This document shows, in pieces, positions 44,853-55,558 of a stretch of 64,000 bases of DNA; position 1 is the stretch's first letter, and each line of letters opens with the position of its first letter. This DNA is from Globisporangium splendens (lineage: Eukaryota > Oomycota > Peronosporomycetes > Pythiales > Pythiaceae). The notes under the pieces are model-generated. The model saw only the letters and a program-made list of their open reading frames with translations, was not told the DNA's origin and did not search any database. Made by a program: the position numbers and the translations under genes. The DNA lies in assembly GCA_006386115.1 (NCBI GenBank), contig VFIW01000017.1, positions 124,001 through 188,000 on the forward strand. The letters are read 5' to 3'.

Positions 44853-45176
44853 ATGCCGTTTCAGGGGTTCCAGCACAGCGCATAGTATCTTCGACACACA
44901 TCATAGGAACTTCCTGCTCATGAAGCAATTTGCACGGAACGACGCATGTCATTATCTGTCCCGTGTGGCGTGATGGATACTTGATATGCTACTTCGACCT
45001 CATCATGCGATGAGTTCCATATCTTTTGTTTAGTTACAGTGGATTTATTTGTGATAGATTCAGGATATCTTGTTCGCTTTTGACGTAACATAATATACCT
45101 CACTTGAAACACAAGAGATTCCTGTGATGTGTGTCGCGTCGAAGATGCTGTGCTGGTACTCCCCTGAAACGGCATA
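44852..45176. mobile_element. MITE-like non-autonomous DNA element, 325 bp
   Basis: Terminal inverted repeats at 44852-44879 and 45147-45176 both begin TATGCCGTTTCAGGGG and, after a short indel, continue CCAGCACAGC. The homology extends inward to about 65-70 bp with indels (shared ATCTTCGAC, ACACACATCA and AGGAA blocks). A TA dinucleotide stands at both ends, as expected for a TA target-site duplication of the Tc1/mariner type. The interior is short and non-coding. It sits between tandem units A and B. A 14-bp piece of the terminal repeat (ATGCGCTGTGCTGG) recurs alone at 46109-46122. Confidence 0.75.
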
Positions 45177-46184
45177 ATTACCGACGCGTGAATCGTTTGC
45201 TGGCGACGCTGCTTTCCTAACAGTGAACGAGACGGTGAATGCATGGCAGCCTTCAAGGAACTTGGAGTGAACGGCGAGAAATAAAACTACGCAAGTGACA
45301 GCGAGAACATTTGATAAAACAAGAGCATGCAGCTGGCACTCGCACTGACAACAGCTTCACTCTTGGAAGTGAGGAGATCTGAGTGGGTGAAGTTTCGCGT
45401 GCTGGGAACAACTTGCGCATACCTTGAATTGCACACAGCCACACGACATACAAAGCCAGAATCGTGTCAGCCGCATCGACTGCCGACCACACTCAAGGAG
45501 CGCATTCGTGCGGACGATTTGCGCATTCGAGAGAGAGACAGTGAGCGCAGATTCTCGGTACGGCATATGGAGGGCTGCTTATCCTTGCGCATCGCTGCAT
45601 TAAACGAGACAGACGCAAATTGCATTGCAGCTATAACAGCACCCTTCAAGGAATCCATGCGCACGTGCAAACGGCGAGAAATAAAACTACGCGCGTGAAG
45701 ACGAGAACGCCTAATAAACAGGTGCCATCGTCGTTCTGTGCAGTTTGGTAGCAAAAGCCGCTCACCTTGCAAAGCCAGAAGCATGTCAGCTTCAGTGGTA
45801 TTTCGTGTGACCAATTCGCACATTAGAGACAGCGAGATCATGAGTGCGTGGATGGCAATACAGATTGACTCGCTCAACTAGCCATCATGACATGCATCGT
45901 TTATGCCATGCCGTTGTCTGCACAGTGCCTACAGCAGTTGTGCATGCGCAAGGAGAGCTTGGAAGAGAGAGAGAGGGAGGAATCTGAAAGTGTCGTCTGC
46001 ACAATAAAGTTTTAACGATCGCCCGCTCCTCTCGCACTTCAGTTCCGTTGCGGAGGACGGTAGGAGGAGGAGCGCGCTGCTGACGGCCTTTCCTGACGAC
46101 TGAAGATATCATGCGCTGTGCTGGTGCAATGGTGAAACTCAGAAATGGCTTCCCGAACAGAGCTTTTCGTTTCGCCGCGCGCTG

Positions 46185-46308
46185 ATTGGCTGTCTCGTTC
46201 CCCAAGCAGCCGCGCGACAGCGCCGCGTCATTGGTCGACGTGTCGCATTCTGATGCCAAGCACCAATCAGAGCCCTCCACATCGACGCGCAGGTGGGTGT
46301 TCGCCAAT
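46185..46308. promoter_or_regulatory. Four CCAAT boxes in 124 bp
   Basis: ATTGG at 46185 and 46230 and CCAAT at 46263 and 46304 form an inverted pair-of-pairs, an NF-Y-type arrangement. The nearest start codon downstream is the bZIP gene at 47206, about 900 bp away, so the regulated gene is uncertain. The surrounding frame is not convincingly coding. Confidence 0.45.
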
Positions 46309-47205
46309 CAGAACGCGCACAGGATCTGGAGTCACCGACACCACCAGATCTTTGACCCATTCAGTCATGTGCATGCGCATGTGGGGCTGCTTCGATGAAC
46401 CTTTCTTCACGATGGATCCGCTGGCGGCAGTTTCCTTTCGTACGTATTGTTCTGCCGATTTTCCCATTGACGATCGCCTTTGTTCAAAGATTCCTCTTCA
46501 AATGCTCGTTCTTGACTGGCACGCGCACACAAATCTGTCCGTGACGGTGCCAGCAAAGCGCAGCTGATTCGGTGCGCTTATGAAAATGGAAGGGGCTTGA
46601 ATGGAAATTCGAATACGCCAGACGAGCGATGGAGTGGATGAAGTGGAACAGTCATCAAGATTGCTTACTTAGCCAAGTTGTACGAGGGCGAGAGTCCATC
46701 CCACGCACTTCAACCATCCATTTTTCCCGTCGATGGTCAGCCAATTCATTCCGCCCCGTGTCTGGCTGGCTGCCACGTCCTCGCTGTCATTTCGTACTTA
46801 GTCGACTCTCTACCGTAGATTTTGCTCCCTCGTGCAACCCACTAAAGTTTACAAAGGCCTTTTTATGGCTACATCACAACTTGTCTGAGCCGTTGCAGTA
46901 GCGTTTCTGTCTCTGGATTTCTAGGGTTTCCGAGCAGCCGGTGTCCAAAGTGGCACGAAAAGCGTCGTCCTGTGGCAGCAGCCTGTTGACACCTGGTTGA
47001 ATTTTCGCATTTTTGCTCTTTTTGCTTACGCTTTGGCAAACCCGCGACCCGCCCGCATACATTCTCCCAGTCAAAACGCGCAAATTACACACACACCAGA
47101 GAGCGACAAAGGCAATTTCTCTCTCTTCTTCTCCATCCTTCTTCTGTCTTTCTCCAGAGGGGATATTTAAAACGCTTGCTGAGCTCAGAACCAGAAGAGA
47201 ACGCG
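46309..47205. other. Upstream region of the bZIP gene
   Basis: About 900 bp with no gene recognised. A pyrimidine-rich stretch (ctctctcttcttctcc) lies near 47120-47150, about 60 bp before the ATG. Confidence 0.4.
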
Positions 47206-49003
47206 ATGAAGGACGTCGCGATGCACCAGTCGCCCCAGGCGGTGATGACGGCGACGACGCGACTCGCGGCGGCGGTGGCGGCGTCGGCACCCAACGGCTC
47301 TGTGTCGACGCTCGCCACAGCGGCCAACTCAGCGGCTGGAGGCACCAACGCGATTCTTCAACACGCCATGCAGGACATGGGCACGCCCGCCGACGTCGCG
47401 GCCGAGATGGAGCTGCTGCACGCCACGAACCGCGACATGTTTTCGTGGCTGCTGTTCAACTCGGAGAACATGAGCGCACCCGGAGGCGCCAGCGGAGTGC
47501 TCGACGACCACGATCCGTTCCGCATGCTCGGCGGCGCGGATGACCCCGCGAGCAGTCTGCCGATGTCGCTGTTGGGTGCGCACTCGTCGCCTTTGACCCA
47601 GTCGAGTGTGCTCACGTCGACGACGACGAATGCCGGACCGACGGCGACTTCGGATCTTCTTCACAGCCACCACCACCATCCTACTGTTGCGAACCCGGCG
47701 ACGAACGGCCATGGACTCGCGACGGCTACGGTGGCTGCTGGATCGCTGCAAGTCTCAGTTCAAATGGGTACAAACTCTACGGACAAGTCTGCGGCAGCTG
47801 CGGCGGCAGCCAAGCGTCGTGGCAAGAAGCGTGGCGCCAATGAGTCGCTTGGCGCGTCGACGCCATCTGCTGGTGGCACTCCTACCGCCGCGTCGACACC
47901 AGCGCCGAAGAAGCCACTCACCGGGAAGGAGAACTTGAACGGCACGCCGATGTCTGCGACTCAAGAAGGCTTGTTGCGTCACCTCGAGTCGGCGAACAAC
48001 GCGCTGACGCAAAAGCGACAGGCGTCTGGCGGAAATGCGAATGCGCCTTCGGTCGTGACACCAACGGCGGCGTCGTCGTCGACTACTCCGAAGATCGAGC
48101 GCGCGTCGAGCAGCGGCAGTGACGATGCGTTGACGACGCTGCAGCGCAAGCAGAAACTGGAGCGCAACCGCGAGTCGGCGCGTGAATGTCGTCGCCGCAA
48201 GCGCGAACACATTCTGGGCGTCGAAGAGCGCTGCCGGCAACTCGAGCGCGAAAACATGGAGCTCCGCGGCCAATTGAAAGCCGGCAAGGAAGCCATGAAG
48301 CAAGAAGAGAAAGAGAAAAACCGCGTGTGCGAAGAACTAGAGCAGATGATCCAGCGCGGTGCGTCGGAGAAGGAGCTCGCGGAGAAGATCGACAATTTCA
48401 AAGAGCAGTACTCGGACTACGGCCACGGCCGCCGGTCGGCACTGGGATACCATTTGCATCAAATCGAACGGCTCCTGCTGCCGACCCAAGTCACGAAGAT
48501 GTGCATCTGGGCGCTGCGCCAGGATGACAGCTTCTGGCAAGACGAGGAAGACGAGACGAGTCTGCCGGTGATCCTCGCCAAGGAGCTGGGGCTAACGGAG
48601 GAACAGAAGAAGAAAATCCAGCAGCAACGGTGCGTTTGTGCTTATGTTTATCCCACTGCGTCCAATTGATACTCACTGTGTGCTTACTTTCTAATTATGC
48701 AGAGGCTCGATCACGCTAATTTGCGAGAACCTTAAGAACGCGTTGTCGCTGCTGAACGAATTGAAGACCGAGGTCATCCAGAAAAACACAACGCTAGACA
48801 TGGAAATGGACAAGCTCCAGAACATTTTGACACCCACACAACGCGCTAAAGTAAGTGGCTTTTGCTTATCTCTGTCCACCAAGTGGCCGAACAACTTATT
48901 GATTTATTGTGTTTATTTGCTACTTGTGTAGTTTATCGTATGGGTGACGAACAACCAGGCGTGCATGCACCTCTTGAACAAATTGTGGCGGAGCGTGTTA
49001 TAA
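47206..49003 (+). CDS. bZIP transcription factor
   Basis: Three exons (47206-48629, 48703-48850, 48932-49003) give 547 residues. A low-complexity N-terminal half includes Ala- and Thr-rich tracts, a HHHH run and a basic KRRGKKRG patch. The bZIP basic region reads ERNRESARECRRRKR (about residues 323-337) with the invariant Asn and Arg spaced N-x7-R, followed by a leucine-zipper-like heptad series. A conserved-looking C-terminal region follows (YHLHQIERLLLPTQVTKMCI, residues about 413-432, and a Trp-rich end), which I cannot assign to a domain. The protein should bind DNA as a dimer in the nucleus; targets are unknown. It converges with the capping enzyme. Confidence 0.88.
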
Positions 49004-49633
49004 ACGAAATCGCCACCACTACATCGAAATCCGTTCGCTTACTGCAAAACGGATACACAGTGTCGTGTTTTGCGTGTTTCTTTATTTTTTTCAACAAGCC
49101 CCACGAGAAATGCCGAGAGCGTCTGCACTTGATCAGTTGATCGAACGGGAAAGTGGAGCATGAGAAGATGCAGACAGATGCTGTATGCTTAATTTTGTGC
49201 GTCCGTTTATTTTCCCAAGTCGGTCTTTTGATCTGGTTGCTTCGTTTTTCTTTATGAAAATGTATAGAAATAATAGCGTGCTTTCTCGTGGCTTTGTTGC
49301 TGTTGTATTTGATCGTTGTCGTTGCCGCATTTGTCTGGTTTCCTAATATGCTAACCCCTCCTTTGCTTGTATTTGCCTTGGTCTTTATTTCCAAGAGGAG
49401 CCTCATTTTTATACGTCGATCGCTCCACTAATTAACTCGGCAGATGGCAAAACGTCCAGCGGTGCACGACAATAACGCATCCTTCTTCGATGGACACTGT
49501 GTCTGCTGTCGTCAAATGTTGTAGCAAAAAGAGCCTTCACGTCGCCGCATCATGCTGCGACTCTCCTCGTATTTTTTTCTTCTTGTATCTGCCTTTAGCT
49601 ATTCATTGTCGCTATGATTGCCGCATCCGCTGC
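49004..49633. other. Spacer between convergent bZIP and capping-enzyme genes
   Basis: About 630 bp, AT-rich, no gene recognised. Confidence 0.6.
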
Positions 49634-51843
49634 TTACTTTTGCTCCAGGAGACTCCGACGCATCTTCTTCATGTGATTGTTCCACTGCTCGCTGTTCGGG
49701 TTCGTCAGGCGGTACTGCAGTTCCTCCTCCGAGATCGCTTCCGCCATGTTCACGAGCGACCCGAGCACTGTGCGGATGTAGTTCGCGACGTCCTTGTCGG
49801 GGCGTGCGCACTTGTAGTTCCAGAACCCTTTGTCAGCGTTGAAACCAAACTCCAAAATAGCTGAGCGGCTCGGTGTACGCGCCAGAATCTTCTGCACTGT
49901 CGGCACATCGCGCGGATCCAGCACGACGATCGAATCGAGCTCAACGTGCGTGTTGCGTGGCCCGCCGCACGAGAGCGTGATGGTGTTGTTGTCCGTGAGC
50001 TGCGCGAGGAAATCCACCGTGATGAGATCCGACCACTTCCACTTGAGGTACTCCTTGTGCGTGTTCGGCACGTACGGCGTGTTGGGGCAAAACACGATGC
50101 CGTCCGTGTAATGCGTGCGCTTGTCGTCGCTGTAGATGCGTCCGAGACTGTGGTCGCGCTTTTGCACGCGCTGGATCTGGCGAAACACGTCCGAGATGTG
50201 GCGCACGGGCACCCACTTCTTGCGCAGAATCGGCAAAATCGCATGACGATTAATGTCCAGATCGCGGATCCCAGCAGCGTACGGACCCCTACCATGTTCA
50301 TATTATACAACACAAACCAATATTAGAATGCTACCATGAGGTTTCCTTTGCATAAGCAGCATGACAGTGAACGCACTCGTCTGAGAGGAAATCATTGAGA
50401 ATGCGCAGGCGCTCGGTAAACGGCTTGTCGACGTGCGAGTCGCTCTGCGATGGACCCGTCGCAATGATGTCAAACACCATGAACACATACCGGTTCTCGC
50501 GTTGGTGGAACTAGAGGCAACAAACAATAACACAGTTAGCATACAGCTCCAAGTATCCGCCATCTAGACTTTGAGATGCATCCACAGCAAAGCAGATGAC
50601 GCACCACAAGTTCGCCATCCAAAACAGTTCCTTCAGGGAGAACCAATTTCAGCAAATCGAGTCCCGACGCCACAAACGGAGCGTTCGAACGATCCACCAG
50701 CACGACCGTGTCACCAGCAACAACGAGGAAGTACCGCACGCCGTCGGTCTTTTCCGAGACAAAATACTCGCGGGTCTTGACCAATGGGATGTGCCAACGC
50801 GCAAAACCAACGGGCATCGTGCCGCTGAATTTGTTGCGCACGCCCAAGCGCAATTGGTACGCATTCTGCACCTCTGTGGCGCTCGGGAACCCCCAGTTGG
50901 ACTTGAATGCCTGGCCGGCTTGCGGCATGAAGTACTTGACCATCTTCCACAGATACGACGCCGTGACCGTCGCGCTCTTCCAGCTCTGACCATTTTCATC
51001 TGGTTGCCGGAGCCAATCGCTCACAACGGTCTGGTCGAGCTCCACCTCGACCTCGTACAACCTCTTGTTGGTGTTTTCCTCGAGCACTTTGGTCAAATCG
51101 ACGCGCAAATCCTTGCCCACCGCCGACGTACGGTCCTTGTGTCGAATGCTCTCGGCAGCGGGCATCTCCGACAAGCTTCCCTGCAAATCGCGCAATGGGA
51201 ACTCGCACGAAATGGATACACGGCAGTCCCATTTGCAGTGTGGCAGGAAAATGTCAATCGAACCGAGACGTTCCTTGGCCTGCACTTGCGGCGCGCGACG
51301 CATGCTCGTGTTCAGGTCGACCTGCTCAATGATACGCTTCGCCTGCGGCATGTTGTGCACGACCTGCTTCTCCAGATGCTCACTAAAGCCATCGCCCTTA
51401 AGCAGATACTCGAGTCCCTTCACGAACGTCGGGAATTCGGCTTCCACAACGCCCGGCACGAACTTTGCACCCACACCTTTCATCTGGTCATCCGTCAACA
51501 CAATCGCAGCATCCACGCCTTCCTGGGAAGGGCGGCAGCGCGCATCCTGGAGACACGACGTGATCTTCCCGAAACGCAGCTCGACTTCGATTTCCGCGCC
51601 AAGCCCTTTCTCATCGATCGTCGCGCGCATATCCTGTAGGAACTGCGCGATCGCTGCGTCGGGCGCCACGGAGTTTGCATCCACCGTGATCGCCTGGCCT
51701 CTGCCAGCTGTGAGCTTGGCGACCTGCGCCTCCGCCTGCTTCGCCGACAGCGTCGACTCGTTGGTCTTGGAGAGCGACGAGAGCATGGAGCTCAAGATGG
51801 AGCCGCCGCCGTTCGACATGCTGGAGTGCGAGCGCTTCGACAT
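49634..51843 (-). CDS. mRNA capping enzyme: TTM triphosphatase fused to guanylyltransferase
   Basis: Three exons (50605-51843, 50377-50510, 49634-50288) give 675 residues. The N-terminal half looks like a tunnel (TTM) RNA triphosphatase: EIEVELRFGKI at about residues 83-93 and the acidic strand YEVEVELDQ supply metal-binding glutamates. The C-terminal half is a GTP:RNA guanylyltransferase with the covalent lysine K365 in EKTDGVRYFLVV, then LDGELV and a C-terminal OB-fold region (YTDGIVFCPN, LKWKWSDLITVDF). Together the two activities add the guanosine cap to nascent mRNA. An in-frame ATG at 51885 could add 14 residues. Introns are canonical and in phase. Confidence 0.92.
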
Positions 51844-53382
51844 GGTGGCTGGAGTGTGCGGAGACAGACTGCGAATAGCGTTCAATAGAGACTGCTATGG
51901 CAGGTGCAGAGCGCGGGTGGATGGAACCGCAGACAGAGAGAGAGAGCGGTTGAAGATGGCTGCGGAGCTTTAACGTGAGCTCCGACCTGTCGATTGTCAG
52001 CACTGGAGAGAGAGAAACGAAAGAGAGGGGGAGGGCTACTGCACAAGACAAAATAATACGACACACACTGTGCTTGAAGATGTTTTGACACTGAAGGAAA
52101 CCTAGAAGAGAGAATAAAGAGGAGAGGTATGCGAGACGATAGGATATGCAGTTGAAGAGGTCTGCTGGAATCTTCAACAATCGCAGCATGCAGTTTCCAG
52201 TCCCAATCTCTCTCTCTCTCTCTCTCTTGTCGACCCCAGTGCGTCTCGCCCAAGACGGCGAGCGCCTCAGTCTTCACCAAGCGCTCCAAAACGGTTCGTC
52301 GTGGCTCATGGCCAGTCTTTCTGCGTGTGATCCATACGCGCTGCCATATGAAGGGAACGACTTACCTTTTGTTTGCCGGTGTGCTGCACTTTGACAGCGG
52401 CAACCTTTGCATCATGGAATGGTCGCACTCAGCCGATTCGAGTGATTCTACGGGACGCAATCAAGGCAACAATCGGTGACGACGAGCTGGAGGCGACCGT
52501 AGCTTCAAGCCGAAGGACAGCGCGAGGTCTTCGCGGTTGGACCTCTGCCAGATGAGCTGCCTCGCAATATCCACCTTCCCGAAGATCTCAAGACGTTCGC
52601 GGGGGAGATCGGACATGCGCCAAGATGGGGTGGCCAACGCGACGTAGCTGAATTAGGAGACGCGCTCCAGGGGCTTGTCCAGGCGTGCGACATATATTGT
52701 TGCATCCCCAACGATTGACTGTAAATATGCACTTATGAGCCCTACGGCTATCAAACCCAATCGCCAGTTTGGCGTGATCGATCCTCCTGTCCTGACACAG
52801 AGGTGTAGCTGGTCTCATATCTCCCAGAATGGCACGTGCCTCCGACATCCCGCAACCGATCGTGGACATTGACGATTTGCCAGATTAAGGAAACTCGGGA
52901 TCAGTTGACGCGATATTTGCACTCGATTCGATAGAAGAAGGCAGAGTATTAATGTCTGTACACGTGTTGAATCGGTCTCGAGGGCACATGCTTCACGAAG
53001 AAAAGCGACGCCCTCATTCCCGGCCACTGAGTTTGTGTGCTGCCTGCTCGTCGCACATGACTCGTTTGCGAGCAATACCTCAATGCGTGTGCTTCGTCTG
53101 CTTCTTCCCGCGGCTTGCGACAATGGCGTGAGCCATGTGAGTGAGTGGCGCATGCGTTTGCTGTCGCTCTGTCGCGAGTGTAGCCACGAGAGCTGTCCAA
53201 CTCCACCGCAATTTGAGTTGGAGCTCCAAATGTCGAGAAAACCAGGCAGATGCCATTAGTGAATCGGCTCAGACGAGAAGCGCCGCAAGATCCATGTATG
53301 CAGGGACAAAGGTACATGGGACTCTCGTGTATACGCCGCTTTTAGCGCGCGACGCAATAGCGGCAAACAGAACGCATGTGTT

Positions 53383-53423
<41 letters not shown>

Positions 53424-55451
53424 GAAATCTGAAGCCATTGGATCACTTCAAGTGGGAGTGACTACCGTACCTTTAGCGACATAATAATGCTCGAAATGTA
53501 TCCATGTTGGAACTAAAACCTATCAAATAGAATAAGTGGACGGGGTATGCGAAGTGAGAGGATATACAGCAGATTCTTCTGAAGATTCATCGCTCGCTGC
53601 TCATGCGCGTGTGAGGGGGTACGCGGCACTCGGAATGGCTCAACCCATAGTCGCTCGCGCTCCAGATGGCGCAGCTACAGCGCCAAGCTATCACCCATGT
53701 GTTGAATCCAAGCGAGCGTGTCGCATGGAGTGTGTCGGTTCAAGCATTGCAGCACGAGTCTCCACCAGCCAAATTCTATATAATACTATCCCCCTGCAAA
53801 GTGCTGCTCTGACTCAAGTTTGATTTAAAAGGTTATCGTGCACACCTGCTTCATGGGTGTACCTGTTGTATTGAATGTTTGGCACTTTTTGATAACTAAA
53901 TACCTTTGTTATTGGATCCAAATATTGCGATTCGGCTGTTGCGGGTAAAATTGAACGGCGAGAAAAAGTAGCCATGAGCGCATTGCGCTTGCCTCCAGCT
54001 GCCTAAAAGATCTCATCGCAGTTCGCCCATACACGAGTCATGAGGCTGCTTGCATTGACACAATTCGGTGGTTCATTCTACGCTCTGCAAACGCCTCTTG
54101 CGGCACAGCAGCCGAGTTGTGACAATGGCCGTGCCCTTGAATTGTGCTCTTTGTGTTGACCACAACAGTAGCACACACACACATGTGCGCACTATCCACA
54201 TCGCAGCGACTCCATTACGCAAAGATCGCATTTCCAGCAAACACGCGTTGTTGTCGTGTGCCACCACACTGTTGTGCTTGATTGCCTTGCGTCTCCAGCT
54301 CATGCATGAGTGAGTCACAACAATCAATGCGCAAGGCGATCACAAAAGCACAATGCGACAACAGCGTGGAAAGAAAGCGCCTTTGCCGCATCTCTCGTCA
54401 GCCCATCTAGACCACAACCAAACAAACCTCACTCTCTCTATAGAAACTTAAGCCACAAACCGGCGGCAAGCGTCGTCGATGCAAGCGTGTCGCCACTTGC
54501 AACTTCAAGACACGCTTGCTGTTGTTTGTTTGTCTCGGTTGTCTCGACACACTCACAGTCGACAATTCACTTGCGCAAAGTGCCACGCGTCAAGCGCCGA
54601 AGAGTGGGGAGCGGATGACAAAGCGCTGCCGACGCCGGACGTTGACGCACAAGTGCACCGCGCATGGTCTACGCACTGCGAGTGTCCGTATGTTCATCCA
54701 ATTTGCCATTGAGATGCCACAGCGCCAAGCACTACTCGCACACACCGCTGTAGAGAGAGTGGACGGATGCGTGTCCGTTTTCTTCATACAAGATCAATCA
54801 CACACTCTCCCTATGCACCACCACTTCAACCCGTCCACTTACAAACGCCAAGAGAGGACGCATGTCCGCTCGGTGTCGACGGACTGCACACGCACGTACG
54901 TACGTCATGGCACGGCGCCCTACCCCTGCATCTCAAAACAAAGATTCGTGACCTTCGAGACTCGATCTTGCAGTGTTTCCCGCGTTTACAATCGTGCAAC
55001 CATTTCGAGCGCCCTATCCCTACGCTAAAGCCTCTCCAAGAGCATAAGTTACCGTAATTCGCAGTGTTCATGCAACTGGTGTATCAAGCTTTACTAATGT
55101 GCGAGTGTGCGTCATAAATAAGCCGTATGTGTTTATAGAGGCTCCTGTTCATCAGTGTACGGGCGTTGTCCCATGCACGCACGTGTGCACAACCCAACCC
55201 AGGAACAACAACAGGTAGCTTTCTGCATGGTGGTGGGTGTGTCGAAGATGGGACAGTCGGACTGCAAAAATTGCAGCGAACCGTTTTCTAACCGAGCGTT
55301 CGGGATCTGTCTCTTTTGGCTCGAGCGGATCGCGGTGGACGAGCGGATCCGCTGCCCAATCTTCTCGTCCGCTCCGCTCCACTAGGTGTGCGTGCAACCG
55401 CCTGCTCCCTCCCTCCCTCCTTTCCTCATGCGATCTTCTGCGCCACGAAGA
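51844..55451. other. Gene-poor region between capping enzyme and UGPase-PGM
   Basis: About 3.6 kb without a convincing intact gene. It contains (CT)n at 52207-52227, (GA)n at 53391-53421, and a possible gene fossil at 52373-52721. Open frames at 54310-55028 on the plus strand have no family resemblance and look fortuitous. The last 300 bp are the promoter of the UGPase-PGM gene. Confidence 0.5.
52373..52721 (+). pseudogene. Possible frameshifted AAA-ATPase-like remnant
   Basis: A short frame at 52373-52502 reading FASWNGRTQPIRVILRDAI and DDELEATV continues, after a one-base shift near 52500, as LQAEGQREVFAVGPLPDELP and PRWGGQRDVAELGDALQGLV up to a stop at 52719-52721. The second part recalls the lid of CbxX-type AAA ATPases. 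No start codon, Walker motif or flanking exons are seen, so this would be a fossil fragment at best. Confidence 0.25.
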
Positions 55452-55467
55452 GCTCATTTTCCAATTT
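55452..55467 (+). promoter_or_regulatory. Oomycete core promoter (Inr/FPR) of UGPase-PGM
   Basis: GCTCATTTTCCAATTT is an exact match to the oomycete consensus GCTCATTYYNCAWTTT, 92 bp upstream of the ATG at 55559. Confidence 0.85.
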
Positions 55468-55558
55468 GGACGCCGACAAGCAGAAGATCTTCGGCTTCCG
55501 GTTCGCCTCGTTACGTCTCCATCGCTCTCCGTCCCGCCACACCTCTCCCTTTCGAGTC

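Larger units (their letters stand above)
44318..46130. repeat. Three degenerate tandem copies of a non-coding repeat
   Basis: Unit A (about 44318-44790), unit B (about 45200-45590, truncated) and unit C (about 45590-46130) share ordered blocks: AACGAGAC; CGGCGAGAAATAAAAC (44388, 45276, 45678); CAAAGCCAGAA (44532, 45453, 45771); and, in A and C, GCCGTTGTC followed by AAAGTGTCGTCT (44691, 45989) and TTCCGTTGC. The copies are diverged by substitutions and small indels and carry no shared open frame. They are old tandem duplications of unknown origin. Confidence 0.7.

Noticed and set aside
53951..53975. Fourth copy of the tandem repeat unit
   Set aside because: Only about 13 bases (GAACGGCGAGAAA) match; the flanks do not align.
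54310..55028. Overlapping plus-strand reading frames
   Set aside because: Cys/Arg/His/Thr-rich composition in all frames, no conserved motif and no splice logic.
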